A stretch of DNA of 64,000 nt from Micromonospora sp. MA102 (GCF_025460765.1 NZ_JAMWEG010000013.1:1-64000); one strand, 5' to 3'. Positions 24,691-32,626 are shown, counted from the first letter of the stretch. Notes: a model not told the origin generated them from the letters alone. Numbers and translations: made by a program.

Positions 24691-25449
24691 TCAGTGGCAG
24701 CAACGGTGTTCGCTGCCCGTGGGTGCCGTGGCGCCCAGGTCGTCGTCACGGCCGGCGGCGAGGCGCGACCACTGCGAGGTTGGCCGGCCGTCGAGCCGGA
24801 ACTGGTCGCCGTCGGTCCGGAAGCGCCGCGGCCAACCTTCCGGCGAGTCCTCCCAGTCCTCCTGGCGACCGTAGACGGTCATGTCGAGCATCCCGTACGA
24901 CGGTGCCATCGCCTCGACGCCCCGCCCGGTGGTCCAGTAGGTTTCGAACACCCGGTCGCCCTGGCGCAGGTAGCACGCCTTCATTCCGAACGCGCGCCCG
25001 GCGACGAGGGAGTCGAGCGACTCCGCGGGCACGGAGTACCAGGGCGCCTGCCAGCCCATGAAGTCGCGGTAGCGCGAGGTTTCCTCGAACGGCCCCTGGC
25101 AGAAGACCGCGAACGTGATGTCGCGCGAGTGCAGGTAGGACAGCTCGAGCACCTGACCGGTGAAGAACGTGCAGCCCTCGCACTGGTCGCCGGCCGGCCT
25201 GCCCGTGTGCCACATGTGGTACGACGCGAACAGCTGGGTCCTGCCCTCGAAGACGTCAAGCAGGGGTGTCGGGCCGTCGGCGCCGACGAGGGGGGTGGCC
25301 GGATCGACCTCGACCATCGGCAGCCGCCGGCGGGCCGCGGCGATGGCATCGCCCTCACGCGTGTGCGACTTCTCGCGGAGCCGGAGTTCGTCGAGTTGCT
25401 TCTGCCAGGTCTCGCGGTCGGCGAGCGGGGGCGTCGCGGGCGTGGTCAT
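24691..25449 (-). CDS. DUF899 (thioredoxin-like) family protein
   Basis: A 252-residue protein of the DUF899 group, which has a thioredoxin-like fold. Typical segments are 'LPMVEVD', 'TPLLDVFEGRTQLFASYHMW', 'DQCEGCTFFTGQVLELSYLH' with the CxxC-like pair, and 'FMGWQAPWYSVP'. An oxidoreductase role is suggested by the fold but unproven. The ATG at 25449 has GAGGAGG upstream. It is divergent from a HxlR-type regulator 77 bases away, an arrangement common for DUF899 genes, so the regulator probably controls it. Confidence 0.85.
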   Translation of the reverse strand: MTTPATPPLADRETWQKQLDELRLREKSHTREGDAIAAARRRLPMVEVDPATPLVGADGPTPLLDVFEGRTQLFASYHMWHTGRPAGDQCEGCTFFTGQVLELSYLHSRDITFAVFCQGPFEETSRYRDFMGWQAPWYSVPAESLDSLVAGRAFGMKACYLRQGDRVFETYWTTGRGVEAMAPSYGMLDMTVYGRQEDWEDSPEGWPRRFRTDGDQFRLDGRPTSQWSRLAAGRDDDLGATAPTGSEHRCCH

Positions 25450-25526
25450 GGGTTCCTCCTCGGGTGGGCAGCTATGAGCGTAATAGCGACTGCTAGGATC
25501 GAGCAAGTACGGAAGAGGGGGGTCCC
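25450..25526. promoter_or_regulatory. Divergent promoter region with short inverted repeat
   Basis: The 77-base gap between the DUF899 gene and the HxlR-type regulator contains TAGCGACTGCTA, an inverted repeat TAGC/GCTA with a four-base centre. It is a plausible operator for the regulator. No clear -10 and -35 pair was found. Confidence 0.35.
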
Positions 25527-26243
25527 ATGCCAACCCAGCGGGGCTATCGGCAGGCCTGCGGTGTCGCACGCGGTCTCGACATCGTGGGGGAGCGGTGGTC
25601 GCTGCTCGTGGTGCGCGAGCTGCTGCTCGGGCCGAAACGGTTCACCGACCTCCAGCAGGCGCTCCCGACCGCCAGCCCGAACGCACTGTCCGACCGGCTG
25701 CGCGAGCTGGCCGACGCGGGCGTCGTACGCCGTCGGCAGCTGCCTTCGCCGGGCAATGTGCGGGTCTACGAGCTGACCACGTGGGGTCGGGGCCTTGAGC
25801 CGATCGTGATCGCGCTGGGCACCTGGGCGCTGGCCGCGCCGCCGACCGCGGAACAGGTCTTCGTGAGCGTGGACAGCGCCATGCTGACCATTCGCACCTT
25901 CTTCGTGTCGACGCCGGAGCAGCCCGGGGTGACGCTTCGGATCGAACTTCGCGACCACGGTCCTGCCGGGGTGTTCGGCGTCCGCCTCACGTCGGCCGGG
26001 GCCGAGGTCGCCCACGAGCCGCCCGAAGAGCCGGACGCCGTCCTGGTCACCACGACGGATGCTCTCCTCGCCGCCTTCGGCGGCGAGGACCTGGCCGGGC
26101 TCGTAGTGGCCGGCGCGGTCATCACCGGCGATCCCGAGGTCGTCCGCCATCTCGTCGCGGGCGTGCGTGTCTCGGCCTCCACAGACAAGTCCTCAAGCGG
26201 CATCTCCGGCCAGGGAGGGCGGGCGGATCGCCGCCAGGGGTGA
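25527..26243 (+). CDS. HxlR-type winged-helix regulator with C-terminal SCP2-like domain
   Basis: A 238-residue protein. Residues 1-100 are a HxlR/MarR winged helix: 'CGVARGLDIVGERWSLLVVR', 'LLGPKRFTDLQQALPTASPN' and 'LSDRLRELADAGVVRRRQLP'. The second half has the features of a sterol-carrier-like domain used as a ligand sensor ('VTTTDALLAAFGGEDLAGLV', 'VITGDPEVVRHLV'). It is preceded by GAGGGG. It is divergent from, and probably regulates, the DUF899 gene; HxlR proteins often sense redox or electrophilic compounds. Confidence 0.83.
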   Translation: MPTQRGYRQACGVARGLDIVGERWSLLVVRELLLGPKRFTDLQQALPTASPNALSDRLRELADAGVVRRRQLPSPGNVRVYELTTWGRGLEPIVIALGTWALAAPPTAEQVFVSVDSAMLTIRTFFVSTPEQPGVTLRIELRDHGPAGVFGVRLTSAGAEVAHEPPEEPDAVLVTTTDALLAAFGGEDLAGLVVAGAVITGDPEVVRHLVAGVRVSASTDKSSSGISGQGGRADRRQG

Positions 26244-26354
26244 ACCCGAAACCACGCGCGGCACGGATGTCCTGCAGATCTGGGAGCCGTCGGTCCCCAT
26301 CGTCACGGGCATCGGATCGGACGTCTGCGAACGCTTCGGTGGGCTCGTCCGTCC

Positions 26355-26436
26355 GCGAGGGGGAGCAGCCGTACGTCGTCGCCGGGCCGGTGGGCCAGCC
26401 AGCCGCGGGCCAGGGCCCGGGCCGCCTCGTCGGCGG
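26355..26436 (-). pseudogene. Fragment of a glycerate kinase gene
   Basis: About 82 bases are nearly identical to 37200-37283, inside the intact glycerate kinase gene, with only a few mismatches. On the minus strand they read 'DEAARALARGWLAHRPGDDV' and 'RLLPLADG', which are residues 17-44 of the enzyme. Neither flank continues the similarity. It is a relic of a duplicated or exchanged kinase gene. Confidence 0.75.
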
Positions 26437-26470
26437 CGAGCAGGCCGCCGCCCCCCTTCACAATGTGGGC

Positions 26471-27037
26471 ATGGAGTTCTTCTGCTACCACCGCGACCGG
26501 GTCGGCTCCACGGCACTGCGCAGGGAGTTGCTGGAGGAACACTGGTCCTACATGGACCGGTACGCGACGGAGATGATCGCCCGCGGCCCGACCTTCGCCG
26601 CCGACGGTGACACGCCCACCGGCAGCGTGCACATCCTCGACCTGCCCGATCCCGCCGCCGCCCGGGCGTTCGCCTTCGACGAGCCCAACTACCAGGCCGG
26701 CGCCTACCGGGACGTGCTCCTGCGTCGGTGGCGCAACCTGCTGGGGCGCACCATGTGGGATTTTCCCGGGAGCCGGACCGGCGGCAACCGCTACCTCGTG
26801 CTCGGCCTCGGCGCGGGCCAGGCCGCCGACCTCGCCGCGCCGCACGACCGGCACGACCTCATCGCGTACGGGCCGCTGCTCTCCGACGACGGCGCCACGT
26901 GGCTGGGCACGGCGGCGCTGGTGGAGGCATCGGACCCGGACGAGGCGCGCACCGTCCTGACCCCGGACCGGCACGCCGACATCGAGGTGCACCGCTGGGC
27001 GTTCGGCGGACGGCCGGGCACGCATCCCCCCAGGTGA
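26471..27037 (+). CDS. YCII-related (YciI-like) protein
   Basis: A 188-residue protein. Its N-terminal 90 residues match the YCII fold: 'MEFFCYHRDRVGS', 'LLEEHWSYMDRYATEMIARG', 'DTPTGSVHILDLPDPAAARA' and 'FDEPNYQAGAYRDVLLRRW'. A second, weaker ferredoxin-like half follows ('HDLIAYGPLLSDDGATWLG'), so it may be a double-domain YCII protein. The fold is linked to small-molecule or DNA-associated enzymes, but no reaction is established. There is no strong ribosome site before the ATG. The segment upstream holds the kinase fragment. Confidence 0.75.
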   Translation: MEFFCYHRDRVGSTALRRELLEEHWSYMDRYATEMIARGPTFAADGDTPTGSVHILDLPDPAAARAFAFDEPNYQAGAYRDVLLRRWRNLLGRTMWDFPGSRTGGNRYLVLGLGAGQAADLAAPHDRHDLIAYGPLLSDDGATWLGTAALVEASDPDEARTVLTPDRHADIEVHRWAFGGRPGTHPPR

Positions 27038-27243
27038 GCCGGGCCTCGGCGCCAGGACCACGCCCGTACTCCCGCACGACCTCGTGCCGTGCCCGCGCGT
27101 CCCCATCCTCGCCGTACCGCGCGTCGTGCTCCGCCACCTGAGCCGTCACTGGATCAGCCCTACCAGCCGACTCCGGTGATGAGTTGTGGTGCTCGCACCC
27201 GTCATACCTGGGACGGGACACGACGCGGCGGAGGGATGACGTG

Positions 27244-28242
27244 ATGGGTGCGGGCATGCGGCTGGAGGAGCTGGGCGTGGGCGGTCTGGGTGAGGTCGAC
27301 GAGCCGGTGTTCTCGGGGTTGGCGCAGCGGCACCGGCGGGAGTTGCACGTGCACTGCTATCGGATGCTCGGGTCGTTCGAGGACGCCGAGGACGCGGTGC
27401 AGGAGACGTTCCTGCGGGCCTGGCGGCGGCGGGAGACCTTCGCGGGGCGGTCGACGTTGCGGGCCTGGCTGTACCGGATCGCCACGAACGCCTGCCTGGA
27501 CCTGCTCGCCAGGCGCCGGCCGAACCCGGCGACCGGCGGGGAGGTGCCGTGGTTGCAGCCCTACCCGGACCGGCTGCTCGACGAGGTGCCCGCAAGCGGC
27601 GCGGACGAGCCGGAGGCGGTCGCTGTCGCGCGGGAGACGATCGAGCTGGCGTACCTCGTGGCGGTCCAGCACCTCGCGCCGCGCCCGCGGGCCGTGCTGA
27701 TCCTGCGCGACGTGCTGGGCTGGCCGGCGAAGCACGTCGCGGAACTCCTCGGGGACTCGGTCAACTCCGTGAACAGCGCGCTGCAGCGGGCCCGCGCCGG
27801 CATGCGGGAGCACCTGCCCGCCGAGCGGCAGGACTGGACCGGCAGCGGGGAGGACGCCGGCACGCGCGAGCTGGTGCGCCGCTTCACCGACGCCAGCCTC
27901 GCCAAGGACATCGACGCTCTCGCCGCCATGCTGCGCGAGGACGTCCGCTGCGCGATGCCACCCACGCCGGGCCTGCACGTCGGGCGCGACGCGGTGCTGA
28001 ACGACTGGATCGGAGACGGCTTCGAGGACCTGGGACGGCTGCGCTGCGTCGGCACGTCCGTCAACCGGCAACCCGCCGCCGCCTTCTACCTCTGGCACGA
28101 GCAGGAACAGGCGTACCTGCCGCTGACCATCGACGTCCTGCGCATCACCGGCGGCGCGATCACCGAGATCACCATCTTCCACGACAACCAGTTCCCACGG
28201 CTCGGACTGCCGCAGCGCCTGCCAGCCGACGACACGGAATAG
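27244..28242 (+). CDS. ECF-type RNA polymerase sigma factor with SnoaL-like C-terminal domain
   Basis: A 332-residue sigma factor. Region 2 is 'HVHCYRMLGSFEDAEDAVQE' and 'TFLRAWRRRETFAG', and region 4 is 'RAVLILRDVLGWPAKHVAEL' followed by 'SVNSALQRARAGM'. The last 120 residues form a SnoaL/NTF2-like domain ('LVRRFTDASLAKDIDALAAM', 'HVGRDAVLNDWIGDGFEDLG'), as in the large ECF groups that lack a classic anti-sigma factor. The ATG at 27244 has GGAGGG seven bases upstream. The following genes may be in its operon. The effector or signal is unknown. Confidence 0.88.
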   Translation: MGAGMRLEELGVGGLGEVDEPVFSGLAQRHRRELHVHCYRMLGSFEDAEDAVQETFLRAWRRRETFAGRSTLRAWLYRIATNACLDLLARRRPNPATGGEVPWLQPYPDRLLDEVPASGADEPEAVAVARETIELAYLVAVQHLAPRPRAVLILRDVLGWPAKHVAELLGDSVNSVNSALQRARAGMREHLPAERQDWTGSGEDAGTRELVRRFTDASLAKDIDALAAMLREDVRCAMPPTPGLHVGRDAVLNDWIGDGFEDLGRLRCVGTSVNRQPAAAFYLWHEQEQAYLPLTIDVLRITGGAITEITIFHDNQFPRLGLPQRLPADDTE

Positions 28243-28247
28243 CCCCG

Positions 28248-28496
28248 GTGCCGACGCTCACGCTGCGCGGCGGCGCGCGTGTCGCGGTGGTCGCGGCCCA
28301 GTGGCGCGACGCGTTCGGCGTCGTCACCCGCGGGCGGGTGCAGCTGGAGCTGCGCGACGGCGAGCCCGGGCCGGTCCTCGGACACGCCGCCGGGTTCTGG
28401 CTCCGCGGCACCGGCGTCCGCGCCCTGCGCAATCCCGGCCGTCGCACGGCGACGGTGCGCATCCTCACCCCCACTCCCGATCACCGGAGGAACGAC
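28248..28496 (+). other. Cupin-like open segment in frame with the DUF6069 gene
   Basis: Between the sigma factor stop and the DUF6069 start the frame stays open for 83 codons from a GTG at 28248. It reads as a strand-rich piece, 'GRVQLELRDGEPGPVLGHAA' and 'GFWLRGTGVRALRNPG', reminiscent of half a cupin. It runs without a stop into the DUF6069 protein. It may be a short separate gene that lost its stop, an N-terminal extension or a remnant. Confidence 0.35.
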
Positions 28497-28952
28497 ATGA
28501 ACAGCAGGATGGAACCCGGGGTCGTCGCAGACCCGGCATCGGCCCGGACCAGCCACACCCACCGGTACCGCGGGCTCGCCGTCACCGGCCTCATCGCCAC
28601 GCTCGCGGCGATGGTGGCCACCACCCTCGCCGCCGCACTCGCCCAGGCCGCCGGCGTCGACTTCGAGATCCCCGACGGCGGCGAGGCGATCCCGTTGCCC
28701 GGGTTCGCCGTCGTGACCGGCTTCTGCTCGGTCGTGGGCATCGTCATCGCCGTCGCGCTTCTCCGTTGGAGCGCTCGCCCGGCCCGGCGATTCGTGTGGA
28801 CGGCGGTGTCGCTGACCGTGATCTCGTTGGTCCCGCCCCTCGTCTCCGGGGCTGACACCGCCACCACCACCGCGCTGCTCGGGCTGCACCTCGTCCCCGC
28901 CGCGGTGATGATTCCCACCCTGACGCAGAGCCTCCGCACCCGGACCAACTGA
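28497..28952 (+). CDS. DUF6069 family membrane protein
   Basis: A 151-residue membrane protein with four predicted helices: 'RGLAVTGLIATLAAMVATTL', 'LPGFAVVTGFCSVVGIVIAV', 'FVWTAVSLTVISLVPPLVSG' and 'TTTALLGLHLVPAAVMIPTL'. This is the usual DUF6069 layout of actinobacteria, and the function is unknown. The ATG at 28497 has GGAGG six bases upstream, which is why I start here although the frame is open further back. It lies 254 bases downstream of the sigma factor gene on the same strand. Confidence 0.8.
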   Translation: MNSRMEPGVVADPASARTSHTHRYRGLAVTGLIATLAAMVATTLAAALAQAAGVDFEIPDGGEAIPLPGFAVVTGFCSVVGIVIAVALLRWSARPARRFVWTAVSLTVISLVPPLVSGADTATTTALLGLHLVPAAVMIPTLTQSLRTRTN

Positions 28953-28960
28953 CGATCGCG

Positions 28961-28973
28961 ACCTTGACAAGGT
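28961..28973. promoter_or_regulatory. Short palindrome overlapping a TTGACA hexamer
   Basis: ACCTTGACAAGGT is a perfect 13-base palindrome that contains a consensus -35 hexamer, about 50 bases before the lipoprotein start. A matching -10 at good spacing was not found, so an operator role is uncertain. Confidence 0.3.
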
Positions 28974-29021
28974 TCTATACAGTACTGCGAAGGTGTGTGG
29001 CGATTTCGGGGGAGAGCGCCG

Positions 29022-29981
29022 GTGAGATTGGTTGCGGGCGTCGCGGCGCTGGCCTGCCTGACGGCATGCCAGCCAACTCCCAAGCAGGCGACCTCCGACG
29101 GCTCCGACCCGGTCGTCACCACCCAGGCGTCACCGACGTCGATCACCTTGCCGGCCGAGACCTTCGACCTGTCGTGGCGTCAGCTCGATCATTATGTCAG
29201 CCAGGACGGACGATTCGAGGCCAGGCACGTCAACGAATGGATGGTGGTCACCCGGGACGGCAAAGAGTTCGGCCGTTTCGGCACCGCCGCGGAGCGCATC
29301 CTCGGCGCCGACTTCTCGCCGGACGGACATTATCTCGCCGTGGCGCACCCCGATACGGTGATCACCTATGACCTGACGACGAAGCAGCCGAAGGCGCTGT
29401 TCACCCCGTCCGTGGAGAGCATTCGCTTCTCAGCGGACAGCGCCTACCTGGTCGGCCGGGAGGACTACCAGAAGGTCCGCAACGGGCGCCTTGTGGTGAT
29501 CGACGTGGCGACGGGGAAATGGACCGCCTCACCGGTGCCGCCGCAGATTGAAGTGTCCAACGATCCGGGCAAGTACTGGTACTCGGGATCGCTCGCCGTC
29601 TTCGATCACGGGAAGCAGGTCGTGGCCGCCGGCAGCGACGGATTCCTGCACTGGGCGGTGGAGAGCCAGAAGCTCACCTGGGTGCCGTGCGGCTGCGGAG
29701 CCGACACGGGCGCGGTGAACCGTGCCGGAAGCCTGGTGGCCCTGGTGATCCCGGACAACAAGCTGTCGCTGTGGGATGTGGCCGGCCGGCGCGAGCAGCG
29801 GGTCTGGACGCTGCCCGAGCGACCGCCGCTGAACGGGGACTATCAACTGCGGTACTTCGGTGTGGAGCCGCACTTCACGGAGGACGGGAAATGGCTGCTG
29901 CTCGACGGAGGCGAGGGCGGGCAGGTCTGGTCGATACCCGACGGCGTCCCCGTGAAGATCCTGCCGCGCGGCAGGAACTGA
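29022..29981 (+). CDS. Lipoprotein with beta-propeller-like body
   Basis: A 319-residue protein. The N-terminus 'RLVAGVAALACLTAC' ends in a lipobox, so it is exported and lipid-anchored. The body has WD40/YVTN-like strands: 'RILGADFSPDGHYLAVAHPD', 'SIRFSADSAYLVG', 'VVIDVATGKW', 'NKLSLWDVAGRREQ' and 'FTEDGKWLLLDGGEGGQVWS'. I recognise no named family. The GTG at 29022 follows GGGGGAG; an upstream in-frame GTG at 28995 would add nine residues. It is followed at once by a membrane-anchored protein, suggesting a pair at the cell surface. Confidence 0.75.
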   Translation: MRLVAGVAALACLTACQPTPKQATSDGSDPVVTTQASPTSITLPAETFDLSWRQLDHYVSQDGRFEARHVNEWMVVTRDGKEFGRFGTAAERILGADFSPDGHYLAVAHPDTVITYDLTTKQPKALFTPSVESIRFSADSAYLVGREDYQKVRNGRLVVIDVATGKWTASPVPPQIEVSNDPGKYWYSGSLAVFDHGKQVVAAGSDGFLHWAVESQKLTWVPCGCGADTGAVNRAGSLVALVIPDNKLSLWDVAGRREQRVWTLPERPPLNGDYQLRYFGVEPHFTEDGKWLLLDGGEGGQVWSIPDGVPVKILPRGRN

Positions 29982-30784
29982 GCCCACGGCGGCGGCTGCT
30001 GCAGTCCATCAGCAAGGGATGGTGGTTCGTGGTGGGCGGCACCGTCCTGGCTGTCATCGGTGCCGCAGCGGGCATCTATGTGCCGAAGATGCTCGACCCG
30101 CAGGACGAGCGGCCCATCGCGATCAACGTGGTGAGCAATCCCGCCACCGTGCCGGCCTGGGGTAATGACGTGTTCTCGTTCGTCATGCCCACGGACGCAC
30201 AGCCCGCGACGCGTCCTCCGCTCGACTGCCCCTCGATCGTGGACTGGGCGCACGGTAACGGCGGGGTGGATCAGGAAGCCACCAGGGTACGGCTGGTGGT
30301 GCAGGGCGCGTCCGACAAGGGCGTGCTCATCGACGGGATGCGTGCACGCGTCATTCGGCGCTCGGCGAACCCCGACCCGGGGGGCGCCTCACTGACCTGC
30401 GGCGGCGGACAGGGCACCGTCACGCCGCGGCAGGTCGCCATGGATCTGGACGCAGCGGAACCGTCAGCCGAGTACGCCACCAAGGTCGACGGCCGGCTGC
30501 CGCTTTTCGGGTTCACCCTCGAGAAGGGGGAGACCGAGGTCTTCGAGCTGACCGCCACCACCAAGGGCACGGTCGAGTGGGTCATCGATCTCCGCCTCGT
30601 CGTGGGCGGCGAGCCGCAGACCGTCAAAGTGACCAACCACGGCCAACCTTTCCGGACGACCGGCTTCAGCAGTCCACACGGCTATCGAGTCATGGCCGGG
30701 ACGGACCATTGGGTGGAATGCACCGGGACCCCACCGACCTGCAGCACCACAGCAGTTGCACCGGCTGACTTCCGCTACTCCTGA
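29978..30784 (+). CDS. Membrane-anchored extracellular protein of unknown function
   Basis: Up to 268 residues. One N-terminal helix 'GWWFVVGGTVLAVIGAAAGI' after basic residues anchors it, and the rest is a beta-rich outer domain: 'ATRVRLVVQGASDKGVLIDG', 'DAAEPSAEYATKVDG', 'GETEVFELTATTKGTVEWVI' and 'TVKVTNHGQPFRTTGF'. This domain recurs in actinobacterial surface proteins without a known role. No normal start lies near the expected place: the frame opens with CTG overlapping the TGA of the lipoprotein gene, and the next candidates are GTGs inside the helix near 30030. Coupled translation from the CTG is possible but unproven. Confidence 0.65.
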   Translation: MSPRRRLLQSISKGWWFVVGGTVLAVIGAAAGIYVPKMLDPQDERPIAINVVSNPATVPAWGNDVFSFVMPTDAQPATRPPLDCPSIVDWAHGNGGVDQEATRVRLVVQGASDKGVLIDGMRARVIRRSANPDPGGASLTCGGGQGTVTPRQVAMDLDAAEPSAEYATKVDGRLPLFGFTLEKGETEVFELTATTKGTVEWVIDLRLVVGGEPQTVKVTNHGQPFRTTGFSSPHGYRVMAGTDHWVECTGTPPTCSTTAVAPADFRYS

Positions 30785-30789
30785 CCGGT

Positions 30790-31350
30790 TCGGGCGAGCA
30801 CAGCCAGCGGTAGTCACCGCGGCTTACGCAGCCACCGTGCGCGCCCAGGTCGCGATCCTGACGACGCTGCAGACGCAGATCAAGGCGATGGAAGAGCAGG
30901 TCGAGGCGCATTTTGGGCAGCACCCGGACGCTGAGATCCACCTCAGCCAGCCCAGTCTGGGCCGCATCCTCGGCGCCCGGGGGCTTGCTGAGTTCGGGGA
31001 CGACCCCACCCGCTACGCCGACGTCAAAGCCCGCCGCACCTACGCCGGAACCAGCCCGATCACCTGCCACTCCGGCAAGAAGAAGATCGTCCTGGCCCGC
31101 TACGTGCACAACAACCGGCTCATCGACGCCCTCGGCAAGCAGGCCTTCGCCGCCCTCATCGCCTCGGCCGGCGCCCGCGCCCACCACGACCAGCAACGCC
31201 CACCGAGGCATCAGCCACCACGCCGCCCTGCGTCAACTCGGCAACCGCCTCGTCGGCGTCCTCCACGGCTGCCTCAGGACCAGCACCCGCTACGACGAGA
31301 CCACCGCCTGGCAACATCGCCAACAGCACAACCAGAAGGCCGCTGCTTGA
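30790..31350 (+). pseudogene. IS110-family transposase, N-terminally truncated and frameshifted
   Basis: The C-terminal transposase_20 half of an IS110-family transposase: 'QVAILTTLQTQIKAMEEQVE', 'SLGRILGARGLAEFGDDPTR', 'RTYAGTSPIT' with the conserved serine region, 'GKKKIVLARYVHNNRLIDAL'. The N-terminal DEDD domain is missing. At about 31200 one extra C, compared with the copy at 2-199, shifts the frame; the sequence then continues as 'HRGISHHAALRQLGNRLVGV' to a stop at 31350. It cannot encode an active enzyme. It abuts the stop codon of the surface-protein gene, so the element's left part was lost at that junction. Confidence 0.9.
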
Positions 31351-31357
31351 CTCCAAC

Positions 31358-31375
31358 GCTCATGGGATGTCTGTC
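31358..31375 (+). repeat. IS110 right-end sequence, copy 2
   Basis: The 18 bases GCTCATGGGATGTCTGTC are identical to 208-225 and stand at the same distance from the transposase stop. They probably mark the right end of the element. Confidence 0.6.
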
Positions 31376-31465
31376 ACCGTTGCTGGCGACAGCTCGGGCA
31401 CCAGCTTCAACCACCCGCCGTGCGTGGGCCCGCCGCTCGCCGGTTTGTCGGCTAGCTTGTCCGGT

Positions 31466-31888
31466 ATGGATATTGGTAACGATCGCCGGAGAGCTGCTAC
31501 TAGCAGCTCTCCGGGCCGGAGCGCATTGGTGTCGTCCCGGCCACCCGCGCCGGTGCTCATCGCCGCACTGCTCGTTGCCGCTGGCGCGCTGGTGCCACTC
31601 GGGTTGCTCGTCCTGGTGCTGACCGAGCTCGAGACCCGGAATCTGGTGCCAGTGCTACTGCTCACCTTGGTCGGCGTGGGCGTCTGCGCCTCAATCGGGT
31701 ACGGGCTGTGGCGCGGCTGGCGTGGGTCGCGGATCGTGGCCGTGGTGCTGGGTGTGCTGGCTCTGCTCTCAGGGCTGAGCTCGCTCGGGTCCAGCAATTT
31801 CGGATTCCTGCCGATAGCGTACGGCGCACTGGTGGCGCTGCTCGTGCTGGTTCCCGCCTCCGCCCGAGCCTGGTTCCGTCATTCCTGA
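31466..31888 (+). CDS. Small membrane protein, 140 aa
   Basis: Four hydrophobic segments are visible: 'VLIAALLVAAGALVPLGLLV', 'LVPVLLLTLVGVGVCASIGY', 'SRIVAVVLGVLALLSGLSSL' and 'LPIAYGALVALLVLVPASAR'. The layout resembles small uncharacterised actinobacterial membrane proteins with a short 'GYGLWRGWRGSR' loop. The ATG at 31466 is the likely start, although a GTG at 31530, just before the first helix, is possible. If the GTG is right, a 29-base palindrome at 31486 lies in the leader rather than in the coding sequence. It is adjacent to the IS110 scar. Confidence 0.65.
   Translation: MDIGNDRRRAATSSSPGRSALVSSRPPAPVLIAALLVAAGALVPLGLLVLVLTELETRNLVPVLLLTLVGVGVCASIGYGLWRGWRGSRIVAVVLGVLALLSGLSSLGSSNFGFLPIAYGALVALLVLVPASARAWFRHS
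31486..31514. repeat. 29-bp perfect palindrome
   Basis: CCGGAGAGCTGCTA (31486-31499) and its exact complement (31501-31514) flank a single C. It lies within the first codons of the membrane-protein gene, or in its leader if a GTG at 31530 is the start. It could be an operator, a recombination site or a cruciform-forming scar. Confidence 0.6.
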
Positions 31889-32067
31889 CGCGCCCTTCAA
31901 CATGGGATCGAACCAGTGACCTCCTCGGTGTGATTCTCGGCGAGCCGGTCGGATCGGTTCGGTGGGATCCACTTGTGGGAGCCGTCGCTGATATGAAACT
32001 GGGCTTGAGGTGCTCGCGGCAGCATCGGAGCGGAGCTGCGATGCTGATCCTGTTCGGCGGCCGGGTG
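31889..32067. other. Non-coding stretch between membrane gene and transposase remnant
   Basis: No gene or repeat was recognised in these 179 bases. The open frames across it are extensions of shadows from neighbouring debris. Confidence 0.4.
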
Positions 32068-32280
32068 TTACGCCGCAGGGCGAAGGTCGACGGTGTAGCC
32101 CAGAGACTCGATCTTCTGCTTCAGTTTGGCGGCAAGGGCTTCGGGATCTTCTTCGCGGCGGGCGTAGTAGTCGGCGCCGAGGTCTTGGTAGGCGCCCCCG
32201 TGGGCGAGCAGGTGCCAGACAATGGTCAGGATCGTGTGGGCGACCGCGACCGCAGCCTTGGGTCCGGATTTGGTGCCCAT
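32068..32280 (-). pseudogene. C-terminal remnant of a second IS110-type transposase
   Basis: About 70 residues on the minus strand read 'GPKAAVAVAHTILTIVWHLL', 'YQDLGADYYARREEDPEALA' and 'LKQKIESLGYTVDLRPAA', which is the usual C-terminal end of a different IS110 transposase subgroup from the two copies described above. Similarity starts abruptly at about 32280, where a GntR fragment begins on the other strand. No catalytic part remains. Confidence 0.75.
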
Positions 32281-32412
32281 GCAGCCCTGTGCGAGCACTA
32301 CGACGTGAGCAACACCGTCATCCGTGCCGCCATGCTCATCTTGAAAGCCGAAGGGCTGATCGATGGTCGGCAGGGCAAGGGCGTGTACGTCGCAACTCCG
32401 CCTTTCCGGTAG
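32281..32412 (+). pseudogene. GntR-family regulator fragment
   Basis: Forty-odd residues, 'LCEHYDVSNTVIRAAMLILK' and 'EGLIDGRQGKGVYVATPPFR', are the recognition helix and wing of a GntR winged-helix domain. The first helix is missing at the junction with the transposase remnant and the frame stops right after the wing, so no effector domain remains. It is likely the leftover of a regulator gene cut by the insertion. Confidence 0.7.
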
Positions 32413-32626
32413 ACCCGAGTCTCGATTGGGTCGCCTGACATCGCCGTCGGGTAGCAACCTCTCGCTTGTAAGGCGCTTCCGACGAGAGCCGTAGCGTCCG
32501 CTGACGTCCACCGGGCCCGGCCCAAAGACGAAATCCGTCCCTGCTGGTCCGACCTCGGCCGCCACCGTTGATGTCAACGGCTGATGTCAGGCCACCGCTG
32601 AGGTCAGCTCGCTAGCCGAGGAGGGC
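32413..32626. other. Non-coding debris
   Basis: No gene-like frame is visible. It includes a short direct duplication, TTGATGTCAACGGCTGATGTC with a further GAGGTCAG, just before repeat copy B. Confidence 0.35.
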
